Shown here: positions 18,401-25,806 of the stretch, one piece after another
Numbering within the stretch: the first letter of the stretch is position 1
Layout: each line of letters starts with the position of its first letter
Source: JBQTHD01 sp052390275
GTDB taxonomy: Bacteria > Actinomycetota > Acidimicrobiia > Acidimicrobiales > AC-14
Assembly (NCBI GenBank): GCA_052390275.1
Contig: JBQTHD010000027.1
Location: 17,212-81,211, forward strand
Direction of reading: 5' to 3'
Length of the DNA: 64,000 nt
Translations under genes and position numbers: made by a program
Notes under the pieces: model-generated
Databases searched by the model: none
What the model was told of the DNA's origin: nothing
What the model saw: the letters and a program-made list of their open reading frames with translations, nothing else

Positions 18401-21358
18401 GCCACCGACCCCCTCGGCCGGGTCACGACCACCATCCACGATGCCGTGGGCAACCTCATCCGCCGCATCGACCCCGGTGGTGACTGCGGGGCCAGCCCGG
18501 CGGTCGGCTGTCGCACCTACACATATGACCTGGCCAACCAGCTTCGCGGCATCGACTACTCCGATCCGGCCACACCCGACGTCACCGCACTCACCTACGA
18601 CCCGGTCGGGCGGCGCACGGCCATGACCGACGGCACCGGCACGTCGACTTGGACCTGGGACTCACTGGGTCGCCTCAGCGCCTCGACCACCGGCGCCACC
18701 GTGGCCGGCGGCGGCCAATCGGTCGGCTACGGCTATGACCTGGCTGGGCGCCTCACCTCTTTGATCTATCCCGGTGGGGGCACGGTGGCCCGCCGCTATG
18801 ACCCAGCCGGCAACCTCATCGAGGTCACCGACCAGGGTGGCCGGGTGCACGCCTTCGCCTATGACGCGGCCGACAACCTCACAGCCAAGACCCTGGCCAA
18901 CGCCACCGCCGAGGGCTGGACCTATGACCGCGCCGATCGCCTCAGCACTATCGGTGCCACCAAGGCGGCGGCCACCCTGGCCCGCTTCACCTACGGGCGC
19001 GACGCCGCGCACCAGGTGGTATCGGTCACCTCAACCGGGGTCCCAGCCGATAACCACACCTACAACTACACGCCGCTGAACCAGCTCGGAGCGGTCGATG
19101 CCGGCTCCTACACCTATGACCCGGCCGACAACCTCACCACCGGCCTGGGCGCCATCGGCGCCTACGACGCCGCCAACCAGCTCTGCCACATGGGGCCGCT
19201 GCCTGGCCCCTGCTCCAGTCCGCCGGCGGGGGCGACCACCTTTGGCTATGACTCCCGGGGCAACCGCACCACCGTGACCCCACCCACCGGGGGCTCCCGC
19301 AGCTTCACCTACGACCAGGTCAACCGCCTGACCTCGGTCCCGGGGCCCTCAGTTGGATTCAGCGCCATAAGCGCCGGGGCCTTTCATTCCCTCGCCCTAC
19401 GAGCTGACACCACGGTGGCAGCCTGGGGGCGCAACGCCAACGGCCAACTGGGTGACTCCACGGTCACGTCCCGCTCGGCGCCGGTGTCAGTCAGCGGCCT
19501 GTCGGGGGTCACGGCCCTAGCCGCGGGCACCAGCCATTCGTTGGCCGTCGTCGCCGGCGGGGCGGTCAAGGCCTGGGGCAACAACGCCAACGCAAAACTG
19601 GGCGACAACACCACCACCCAGCGCCTCAGCCCGGTGGCGGTGAGCGGGTTGACCAACGTGACTGCGGTTGCCGCCGGGGCCAACCACTCACTTGCCCTGC
19701 GCACAGACGGCACCGTTTGGGCCTGGGGCCGCAACACCAACGGCCAATTGGGCGACGGCACGGTGATCACCCGCAAGACACCGGTGGTGGTGGCGGGACT
19801 GAGCAACGTCAGCGCCATCGCCGCTGGAGACAACTACTCGCTCGCCCTTCGCACAGACGGCACCGTGGCCGCCTGGGGCCTGAACACCAATGGCCAACTG
19901 GGCGACGCAACCGTCATTCAGCGCCTGAGCCCGGTCGATGTGGTGGGTCTGGCCACAGCGACGAAGATCTCCGCCGGGGCCGTCCACTCCCTGGCCGTTC
20001 TATCCGATGGAACCGTTCGGGCCTGGGGCTCCAACGGCTCGGGACGCCTGGGCGACGGCACCACCACCGGCCGCCTCACCCCGGTGGCCGTGGTCGGCTT
20101 GGCGGGCGTGAGCGCAATCGATGCCGGGGCCAGCCACTCCCTGGCCGTGCTCGCAGGCGGGGGGGTGCGGGCCTGGGGGGCCAACACCAACGCCAAGCTG
20201 GGCGACGCCACCACCACCACCCGCAAGACCCCGGTGGCGGTGAGCGGACTGCCTGCCATGTCCGACGTGGCCGCTGGCACCAACCACAGCCTGGCCCGGG
20301 CCCCCGATGCCAGCGCCCGGGGCTGGGGGCTCAACACCGACGGCCAGGTGGGTGACGCCTCCACCACCACCCGGACCACGCCGGTGAGCGTTGCTGCCCC
20401 GCCGGCGCCAACCCCCACCACCTATGCCTACAACGGCGACGGCCTGCGCATGGCCAAGACCACCGGGACCAACACCACCGCCTTCACCTGGGACGCTTCG
20501 GCCAGCCTCCCCCTGCTGTTGAGCGAAGGCAGCGGAGCCTCAAGGGTCAGCTACGTCTACGGCCCCGGCGACCAGCCCCTCGTCCGCATCGACTCCGCCG
20601 GCAACGCCCTCTACTACCACGGCGACCAACTGGGCAGCACCAGGGTGCTGACCGACTCCACCGGGGCCGTGGTCGCCACCTACACCTACGACGCCTACGG
20701 CAAGCGCTCCGCCTCGACGGGAGCTATCGACCAGCCCCTTGGCTACACCGGCCAATACACCGACGCCGAGTCCGGCCTGATCTACCTGCGGGCCCGCTAC
20801 TACGACCCGGCCACCGCCAACTTCTTGACCCGGGATCCCCTCGAGACCATCACCGGCGAGGTCTATGGCTACTCCAACGCCAACCCCGTCAACTCGAGCG
20901 ACCCCTCCGGGCTGACCCCCCTCTTCGGCGGCGGCTGCGACAGCATTCTGAGTCCCATCCTGATGCTGTCCTGCAACCCCCCCGCAATTGGACCTCCCGT
21001 CCTGCGCACCCCGCCCGCCGAGCCCGGACCCGAAATCCTGGGCAACCCCATCCCAGGAATCGGCGGTCGCCGGGCCATCAACAGAGCACCGCCCCGTGAC
21101 CGCACGATCGAGTGCGACGGGGAGGACACTGGTCCTCGTCATCCTAACGGAGAGGGTCCCTCTGAACGTCCGACCGTCGGCGAAGTTCTCAAACGTAAGC
21201 GAGCCTCGATCACCCGTCAGCCTCTGCCGGCTGGGGCCCCGACATGGGAAGACATTAGAGAAATGCCCATCGCTGAGGTCGATCGTCGAGCCCAAAGGAA
21301 TGAGCCTGGATTCAAGACGATCAAGAAACTCCTCAGTCGAGCTGACTACGACCGGTGA
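15458..21358 (+). CDS. Secreted Rhs/YD-repeat polymorphic toxin with two RCC1 propellers
   Basis: The 1966-residue protein has a signal peptide (hydrophobic LILAVALLGASVPIL, likely cut after AEA near 37). A first set of seven RCC1 repeats of about 50 residues follows (about 40-400), each with AAGxxHSLA and AWGxNxxGQLG. Next come a DUF6531-like segment (SGNFWHSFTDLAIGGRGP), many YD repeats, a second set of seven RCC1 repeats (about 1302-1650) and the Rhs core (YYHGDQLGSTRVLTD, GLIYLRARYYDP, FLTRDPL). The variable region begins after DPSGL (about 1820). The 145-residue tip ends PGFKTIKKLLSRADYDR. It probably is a contact or secreted toxin whose tip is released inside the YD shell. Immunity-like genes follow directly. 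The tip family was not identified; a small RNase is a guess. Confidence 0.85.
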   Translation: MSPIIARIRLILAVALLGASVPILEAFTPLPLERAEAVLSRSQRIAAGTTHSLAVLPNGTVRAWGSNGSGQLGNGTTTSAPTSTPVAVTGIGGVRAVEAGLNHSVAIVGDRTLRTWGANGLGQLGDGSGTQRNTPVAVAGGLTNVSAVAAGTNHTLAVADGSLRAWGNNIFRQLGNGTTTNRFTPAAVVGVSGSFVAVAGGDSHSLALTNDGKVWAWGHNNFGQLGRSTANFDGDPPEQVAGLPPIAAIAAGLFHSMALGTDGRVWTWGRNNAGQLGYNPPGVGSSVPRAVASLSAINAIGAGSSHSLAVPSDGSVRTWGSNSDGQLGNNTCCAASVVPVTAVGLDGALVVAGGGSHSVAIKINRSGAVGWGANASGQVGDTTTANRPAPVNVANLAIANIPLPGEILGPGGPTGITDRCSLTLYPIDCASGNFWHSFTDLAIGGRGPGINLERTYNSLAAGADSGFGFGWASTYTMALSIDAPTATVTITQENGSQATFSSDGDGGYYVAPRTLASLVANGDGTFTFTRRQRERFDFNAGGQLVAITDLNGYATTLTRPNPSTIVVTDSSGRTLTLGLTGTRITSATDSASPPRTVTYSYDGAGNLVDVVDVTGGHTTFTYDSTHRLVTMREPKFFADTTTTPAPVVTNAYDAQSRTVSQSDPLGRVTTFDYTTTPGATRITDPKGNAQVQTYASGVLTSITKGAGTPSAATWIYDHDPATLGISKETDPNGGVTVRSYDPRGNVTSETDPLGRISTFTYDGANNLTASTDASGVVTTMAYDAGSNLTSVSAPLRNSDGATVATATTTYNYAEASPARPGDLTSMVDATGGRWSFSYDAAGNRVSTTDPVGNKTTATFDAVGRKSSEVGPRGNEPGANPAEFTTNISLRPDNLPTAVVDPLGGRTEWTYDLNANVASTTDPLGKITSRTHNPADELTAVTRADGSAVAYEYFGDGALRSYRDAAGATTAYGYDPLGRRNTATDPLGRVTTTIHDAVGNLIRRIDPGGDCGASPAVGCRTYTYDLANQLRGIDYSDPATPDVTALTYDPVGRRTAMTDGTGTSTWTWDSLGRLSASTTGATVAGGGQSVGYGYDLAGRLTSLIYPGGGTVARRYDPAGNLIEVTDQGGRVHAFAYDAADNLTAKTLANATAEGWTYDRADRLSTIGATKAAATLARFTYGRDAAHQVVSVTSTGVPADNHTYNYTPLNQLGAVDAGSYTYDPADNLTTGLGAIGAYDAANQLCHMGPLPGPCSSPPAGATTFGYDSRGNRTTVTPPTGGSRSFTYDQVNRLTSVPGPSVGFSAISAGAFHSLALRADTTVAAWGRNANGQLGDSTVTSRSAPVSVSGLSGVTALAAGTSHSLAVVAGGAVKAWGNNANAKLGDNTTTQRLSPVAVSGLTNVTAVAAGANHSLALRTDGTVWAWGRNTNGQLGDGTVITRKTPVVVAGLSNVSAIAAGDNYSLALRTDGTVAAWGLNTNGQLGDATVIQRLSPVDVVGLATATKISAGAVHSLAVLSDGTVRAWGSNGSGRLGDGTTTGRLTPVAVVGLAGVSAIDAGASHSLAVLAGGGVRAWGANTNAKLGDATTTTRKTPVAVSGLPAMSDVAAGTNHSLARAPDASARGWGLNTDGQVGDASTTTRTTPVSVAAPPAPTPTTYAYNGDGLRMAKTTGTNTTAFTWDASASLPLLLSEGSGASRVSYVYGPGDQPLVRIDSAGNALYYHGDQLGSTRVLTDSTGAVVATYTYDAYGKRSASTGAIDQPLGYTGQYTDAESGLIYLRARYYDPATANFLTRDPLETITGEVYGYSNANPVNSSDPSGLTPLFGGGCDSILSPILMLSCNPPAIGPPVLRTPPAEPGPEILGNPIPGIGGRRAINRAPPRDRTIECDGEDTGPRHPNGEGPSERPTVGEVLKRKRASITRQPLPAGAPTWEDIREMPIAEVDRRAQRNEPGFKTIKKLLSRADYDR

Positions 21359-21618
21359 GAGATCTGCCGCAGCATCAGGAGAACGCTCCAGTTCCGGGCC
21401 TGCTCGACTTCTTGCGGCGTCTCACTGCGGGACGTTTTCGCTTTACGTTGACAAGTGTGCGTCCTGACGCCGTCATGGTGTGCGTTAATGTGCCGGGAGA
21501 GCATTGGGAAATAGAGTTCATGCGGGATGGGGAAGTAGAGATCGAAATATTTAGGAGCGATGGTGAGATCCTGGGAGCCCCTGACTTGGCGACGCTCTTC
21601 GCCGATCATGGCAACTGA
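21355..21618 (+). CDS. Small immunity-like protein coupled to the Rhs toxin
   Basis: The GTG start overlaps the Rhs stop by four bases (GTGA), the arrangement expected for a cognate immunity gene. The 87-residue product is acidic, with a beta-rich middle (VMVCVNVPGEHWEIEFMRDG then EVEIEIFRSDGEI) and an ending LATLFADHGN. The WEIEFxxDGxVEIExFxSDGEI style resembles small cytoplasmic immunity proteins of polymorphic toxin loci. The assignment depends on position and composition; I could not name its family with certainty. Confidence 0.6.
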   Translation: MRDLPQHQENAPVPGLLDFLRRLTAGRFRFTLTSVRPDAVMVCVNVPGEHWEIEFMRDGEVEIEIFRSDGEILGAPDLATLFADHGN

Positions 21619-21627
21619 GGCTCCCGA

Positions 21628-22128
21628 ATGACCGACCGGCTATCGCTATCCAAAATGACCGCAACCTCGTGGTCGGTTATCCTGGGTATCTTTTCCTTGG
21701 AGGTACCTCCGGAAATTTTTACTCATATCGTGGGTCTGGAACCAGATTTTTGCGCCAATGCCGGGTCTATGTCGGGGAGGAGCACATTGCCTCGGCGATT
21801 TAACCAATGGGAGCTTCGGTCTCATCGGCTGCCTACGCACGATATAACTGAGCATCTTGACGATTTGCTCGGGCGCTCTGAGGCGAGAGCTGGTGAACTT
21901 GCCGAGGCTGGGCATGTTGGGGGGGGCCTTGAACTATCTATCGTTGGGCGCTACTCAGATATGAACAGCTCCATCGGTATCAACTTATCTTCCGACCATA
22001 TCAAGCTAATCGGTATTTTGGGTGCCTCCGTTGATATCGAATGTTATTACCTTCCTGGTATGATGAGCGATCTTATAGAGCCCTTAGGAAACGATGATAA
22101 TACGCAATCGCAGGGCAATGAATTATAG
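21628..22128 (+). CDS. DUF4279-like protein, probable second immunity protein
   Basis: The 166-residue protein resembles DUF4279. It has an initial strand pattern (WSVILGIFSLEVPPEIFTHI), the central LPTHDITEHLDDLLGR helix with a Trp upstream (NQWELRS), and a closing SDHIKLIGILGASVDIECYY strand-helix-strand. DUF4279 genes are frequent immunity genes behind Rhs and CDI toxins. The coding sequence is visibly AT-richer and uses codons (ATT, TTT, ATA, GAA) that neighbours avoid, which suggests recent transfer with the toxin tip. It starts nine bases after the preceding gene. Confidence 0.65.
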   Translation: MTDRLSLSKMTATSWSVILGIFSLEVPPEIFTHIVGLEPDFCANAGSMSGRSTLPRRFNQWELRSHRLPTHDITEHLDDLLGRSEARAGELAEAGHVGGGLELSIVGRYSDMNSSIGINLSSDHIKLIGILGASVDIECYYLPGMMSDLIEPLGNDDNTQSQGNEL

Positions 22129-22404
22129 ATTTTATGGTCGTGTTTGCGAATTGTTGCCCGGTTTGACGCCTCGGAGAGGTCGAGCAATTCCAGATTCTTG
22201 GCAATCTGGGCGTCTCCTGACGTTGCCTGTCGTTACATGGGATTTCGTTGCGGCACGCGGGCGCTACCAAGTGACCATTGTGGAGGGGACCCTCAAGCTG
22301 ATCGAGAACGTGGGCGACCGGGAGGGAACTAATCGAAAATCGAGTCTCCAGTGGGAACTTGGAGAATGGGCTCATGCGAGACAGAGAATCGCTTACGTCA
22401 GGCA
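22129..22404 (+). other. AT-rich gene-poor stretch behind the immunity genes
   Basis: About 275 bp of atypical, AT-richer DNA follows the DUF4279-like gene. Short frames exist but none shows a ribosome binding site plus a recognisable domain. A fragment reading VTIVEGTLKLIENVG faintly recalls the MltG segment VPEGLTIPQVAEIVG, so some of it may be further decayed mltG sequence. That similarity is too weak to call. Confidence 0.35.
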
Positions 22405-22569
22405 CCGGCCGGGGCTCATCACCAATCCAGGGCGCCTTGCCCAGCATCGCCGGTGGTGCTCCGGATCTTCTACGTTTGGCTGATGCCGACGGCAGCGGTG
22501 GCTCTGCCGACAACGAGACCGACTTCGAGCGGCTCAAGGCTGCATCGGCCCGCCAGGAGTCTCCTCTGA
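22405..22569 (+). pseudogene. Broken 3' end of a second mltG copy (right scar of the Rhs cassette)
   Basis: The DNA reads ITNPGRLAQ and IFYV in one frame, then LADADGSGGSADNETDFERLKAASAR in the next, split here only by position. Intact MltG ends IANPGRAAL, IFYVLADADGSHAFAETGAEFERLKAASARKGLL. A deletion of about 14 bp causes the frameshift. The similarity even extends past the TGA (CTCTGATGG). So this is a decayed partial duplicate lying immediately upstream of intact aroE, as the intact mltG end once did. Confidence 0.85.
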
Positions 22570-22582
22570 TGGCGGGTAAGTA

Positions 22583-23473
22583 GTGGGCGATCGGCGCCGC
22601 CTGGCAGCCGTTATCGGCCAGCCGGTCGCCCATTCCCGATCCCCGGCCATCCACAACGCCGCTTTTGCAGCTACCGGGCTGAACTGGACCTACGTTGCGC
22701 TAGAGGTGGCCCCCAACCGGGTACCCCAGGCCATCAGGGGCATGGCCGCACTGGGTGGCTTCGATGGCATGTCCATTACCCACCCCCACAAGCAGGGCGC
22801 CGCCCGGGAGGTGGACCGCGCCTCGCCCGATGCCGTGTCGCTGGGGGTGATCAACACTGTGGTGCGTGAAGCCGACGGGCGCCTACGGGGGGAGAACACC
22901 GACGGAACCGGGTTGGTGGCGTCGCTCCTGGCCGACGACTTCGATCCCGGTGGGCGCCGATGCGTGATCCTGGGGGCGGGGGGATCGGCTCGGGCCATCG
23001 CCCGGGCGTTGTCGCGTGCCCGGGCAGCCGATGTGGCGGTGGTCAACCGGACCCGCGCCAATGCCATCGCGACCTGCGCCTTTGCTGGGCCGGTCGGACG
23101 GGTGGGCCAGGCTGAAGATGTGGAAAGGGCCGATCTGGTCATCAATGCCACTCCCATCGGCATGACCGGCGGCCCCGAGGGACTGCCGGTGGAGGCTGAA
23201 CACCTCCATAGTGGGCAGATGGTGGTGGACCTGATCTACGAACCCGAGCAAACGGCGTTGTTGGTGGCAGCGGCCGGGGCGGGGGCCCGGACGGCCAATG
23301 GCCTGGGCATGCTGGTTCACCAGGCCGCTGCTCAGTTCTTGTTGTGGACCGGTGTGCCTGCGCCCCTGTCGGTTATGTGGGGCGCCGCCCAAGTAACCGA
23401 GCCCGCTGCGCCAATGTCTAGCGATTCGGTGCCGGCAGATCCGGTGTTACCCCTCGCTGACGGGCCCCGATGA
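22583..23473 (+). CDS. aroE: Shikimate 5-dehydrogenase AroE
   Basis: AroE reduces 3-dehydroshikimate to shikimate with NADPH. The 296-residue protein begins with the substrate domain (VIGQPVAHSRSPAIHNAAF, with SxS; SITHPHKQGAA carrying the catalytic Lys; NTDGTGLVASL with the catalytic Asp). The NADP domain follows with GAGGSARAIARAL and NRT. The C-terminal 20 residues are unconserved. The GTG start lies one base over a TAG that ends the mltG-remnant frame. The gene begins the shikimate block and overlaps the prepilin peptidase gene by four bases. Confidence 0.93.
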   Translation: MGDRRRLAAVIGQPVAHSRSPAIHNAAFAATGLNWTYVALEVAPNRVPQAIRGMAALGGFDGMSITHPHKQGAAREVDRASPDAVSLGVINTVVREADGRLRGENTDGTGLVASLLADDFDPGGRRCVILGAGGSARAIARALSRARAADVAVVNRTRANAIATCAFAGPVGRVGQAEDVERADLVINATPIGMTGGPEGLPVEAEHLHSGQMVVDLIYEPEQTALLVAAAGAGARTANGLGMLVHQAAAQFLLWTGVPAPLSVMWGAAQVTEPAAPMSSDSVPADPVLPLADGPR

Positions 23474-24570
23474 GCGTTTCCGTCGCCTTCGTTCTTGCCT
23501 GCGCCGTGGTGGGTCTGGCCGCCGGCGGGCTGGTCAACCTTCTTGTCGATCGGATCCCCGCCCGCCGCCGGTTGTGGCCCATCGGGGGCGCAGCGGTCTT
23601 TTTACCCCCGAACGAGGGGCGGTGGCCCTTCCCCGAGCCTGACGATCCGGAGCCTGCCGCATCTGGGCCCGGCGAATCTGGGCCGGGCCACCCTGAGGCG
23701 GCGGATCCTGGGCCGGCCAACCCCAGGCCCGGAGGTCCCGATCCCGGGGATCCTGAATCCGGGGATCCTGAATCCGGCGACCTTGAATCCGGCGACCTTG
23801 AATCCGGCGACGCTGAAGTCGGCGACCCTGGAGCCAGCGATTATGAAGCCGGCGATCCAGCGTCCCTTGGGCTCTCCTCAGGTCCGGTTGCGGCCAGAGG
23901 GGTGAATCCGACCATCGATGGGGTGAGCCCGACCGGAAACGCCAATCCGTCCGAGAATGCGGATTCCCCCATACTCGAGGATCCCTCGCGGCCCACGACC
24001 ACGGACAGGACGCCGTCAAGCCGGGCAATGGTTCACGTGGCCACAGCGTTGATCTTCGCCGCCACCGCCCTGCATTTTGGGGCCAACTGGATACTGCCTG
24101 CCTACCTGGTGTTCTTCACGTCACTGTTGGCCATCAGCCTCATAGACCTGGAGCACCACATAATCCCCAACCGGATCGTCTACCCGACGATTTTCCTCGC
24201 CGTCCCCCTGGTGGTGGCCGCTGCCGCACTGGACGGGAACTGGGGACACCTGAAGTCGGCGCTGCTGGGCGCGGGAATCGCATGGGGGTCCATGCTGGTC
24301 ATTCATCTGATATCGCCGGGGGGAATGGGTTTTGGCGACGTCCGCCTGTCGTTTATTCTCGGGTTGTTTCTGGGTTGGAACGGCCTGGCCGAAGTATTGA
24401 TCGGCCTTTTCCTGGGCTTCTTGCTGGGAGCGGTGATCGGAATGGCCCTTATTGGGCTCAAGCTCAAGACCCGCAAGGATCACATCCCCTTCGGCCCCTT
24501 TCTGGCGGCCGGCGCCGCCCTGGCGGTGTTCTTCGGCAACCCCATCGCCCGGGCCTGGCTGGGCGGCTGA
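23470..24570 (+). CDS. Prepilin peptidase (A24 family) with repeat-rich insertion
   Basis: The 366-residue membrane protein carries both catalytic aspartates of type IV prepilin peptidases: Asp226 in SLIDLEHHIIPN and Asp290 in GMGFGDVRLS. About seven hydrophobic helices surround them. The usual cytoplasmic loop with a four-cysteine zinc motif is absent. In its place (about residues 55-180) stands a Pro/Gly/Glu/Ser-rich linker with 5-residue tandem repeats (GDPES/GDLES). Processing of prepilin-like leaders is likely; N-methylation is doubtful. It overlaps aroE (ATGA). No pilin genes are in the window. Confidence 0.85.
   Translation: MSVSVAFVLACAVVGLAAGGLVNLLVDRIPARRRLWPIGGAAVFLPPNEGRWPFPEPDDPEPAASGPGESGPGHPEAADPGPANPRPGGPDPGDPESGDPESGDLESGDLESGDAEVGDPGASDYEAGDPASLGLSSGPVAARGVNPTIDGVSPTGNANPSENADSPILEDPSRPTTTDRTPSSRAMVHVATALIFAATALHFGANWILPAYLVFFTSLLAISLIDLEHHIIPNRIVYPTIFLAVPLVVAAAALDGNWGHLKSALLGAGIAWGSMLVIHLISPGGMGFGDVRLSFILGLFLGWNGLAEVLIGLFLGFLLGAVIGMALIGLKLKTRKDHIPFGPFLAAGAALAVFFGNPIARAWLGG
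23746..23850. repeat. 15-bp tandem repeat, about seven units, in prepilin peptidase
   Basis: Units of 15 bp begin at 23746, 23761, 23776, 23791, 23806, 23821 and 23836. The first two are identical (GGGGATCCTGAATCC), as are the next two (GGCGACCTTGAATCC); later units diverge. They encode G-D-x-E-S pentapeptides in the loop that replaces the zinc motif. Confidence 0.9.
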
Positions 24571-24593
24571 GAGCGTCAGGACACCCCCCCACC

Positions 24594-24605
24594 TAGGCTG
24601 ACGGC
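24594..24605 (+). promoter_or_regulatory. Probable -10 box giving a leaderless aroC transcript
   Basis: TAGGCT at 24594-24599 lies six bases before the aroC GTG, with no Shine-Dalgarno sequence between. This spacing fits transcription starting at the first base of the start codon. It would give the downstream aro-pepQ-efp genes their own promoter inside the long gene run. Confidence 0.35.
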
Positions 24606-25769
24606 GTGTTGCGCTACCTGACCGCCGGCGAATCTCACGGGAAGGCGCTGGTGGTCATCGTCGAGGGTCTTCCGGCCGGCCTTGGGGTGACCGTCGAGGA
24701 GGTGGCATCGGAACTGGCTCGCCGTCGGTTGGGTTACGGGCGGGGGCCTCGCATGCGCTTCGAGGCCGATGAACTCACCCTGGTGGGCGGGGTGCGCCAC
24801 GGTCGGACCCTCGGATCCCCGGTGGCCATCGAGATCGCCAACTCCGAGTGGCCGAAGTGGACCGAGGAGATGGATCCGGCGCCAGGCAAAACGCTCAAGC
24901 CACTGACCCGGCCCCGCCCCGGCCACGCCGATCTGCCTGGCATGCAGAAGTACGGCTTCGACGATGCGCGAGACGTACTGGAGCGGGCGTCGGCCCGGGA
25001 GACCGCCGCTCGGGTGGCGGCCGGATCCCTGGCCAAAGCCCTGTTGGCACAGGTGGGCGTCTCCATCCTTTCCCACGTTGTGGCCATGGGTCCGGCCGCC
25101 ACCAAGTCCACCGATCGACCCGGCCCCGCGGACTTGGGCTCCATCGACTCCTCTCCGGTCCGCTGCTTCGACGCCGCAGCGGAGGCGGCGATGATCGCTG
25201 AGATCAAGGATGCGGCCCGGGAGGGGGACTCCCTGGGGGGCGTGGCCGAGATCCTGGCCTATGGACTGCCCGTGGGCCTGGGTAGCCACGTCCACTGGGA
25301 CCGCCGTCTGGACGCCCAGTTGGCTGCGGCGTTGATGAGTATCCCGGCGGTCAAAGGGGTGGAGATCGGCGACGGCTTCGAGGTGGCGGCCCGCCGGGGA
25401 TCCGCCGCCCACGACGAGATCCTGTGGGATGGCGACGAGCCACCGGGACGGTACCGCCGACCCACCGCCCGGGCCGGGGGAATCGAGGGGGGTATGTCCA
25501 ACGGCGAGGTTCTCATCGCCCGAGCGGCCATGAAGCCCTTGGCCACCCTCAACCGCCCGGTGATCCGCACCGTTGACGTGGTCACCAAAGCCGAGGGGGT
25601 TTCCTTCAAGGAGCGGACCGACGTGACAGCGGTTCCGGCCATGGGCGTAGTGGCCGAGACCATGGTGGCCCTGGTGCTGGCCGCCGAGGCGCTCCGGAAG
25701 TTCGGCGGGGACACGGTGGCCGAGATGGTCCGCAACCATGGGGCCTACCTCGGGGCGCTGGCACCGTGA
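24606..25769 (+). CDS. aroC: Chorismate synthase AroC
   Basis: AroC converts EPSP to chorismate with reduced FMN. The 387-residue protein begins [24 protein letters not shown], the universal start motif, and continues with [41 protein letters not shown] and [11 protein letters not shown]. All FMN and substrate contact segments are present. The GTG start is fixed by the conserved N terminus. It is followed closely by the aroKB fusion. Confidence 0.95.
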   Translation: MLRYLTAGESHGKALVVIVEGLPAGLGVTVEEVASELARRRLGYGRGPRMRFEADELTLVGGVRHGRTLGSPVAIEIANSEWPKWTEEMDPAPGKTLKPLTRPRPGHADLPGMQKYGFDDARDVLERASARETAARVAAGSLAKALLAQVGVSILSHVVAMGPAATKSTDRPGPADLGSIDSSPVRCFDAAAEAAMIAEIKDAAREGDSLGGVAEILAYGLPVGLGSHVHWDRRLDAQLAAALMSIPAVKGVEIGDGFEVAARRGSAAHDEILWDGDEPPGRYRRPTARAGGIEGGMSNGEVLIARAAMKPLATLNRPVIRTVDVVTKAEGVSFKERTDVTAVPAMGVVAETMVALVLAAEALRKFGGDTVAEMVRNHGAYLGALAP

Positions 25770-25806
25770 ACAGCAAGGCGGCGATGGTTGTGGTCAGGGC
25801 GCTGGC

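Noticed and set aside
23746..23850. CRISPR-like array
   Set aside because: The 15-bp units abut without spacers and stay in frame inside a protein; no cas genes are in the window. The other tandem arrays fail for the same reasons.
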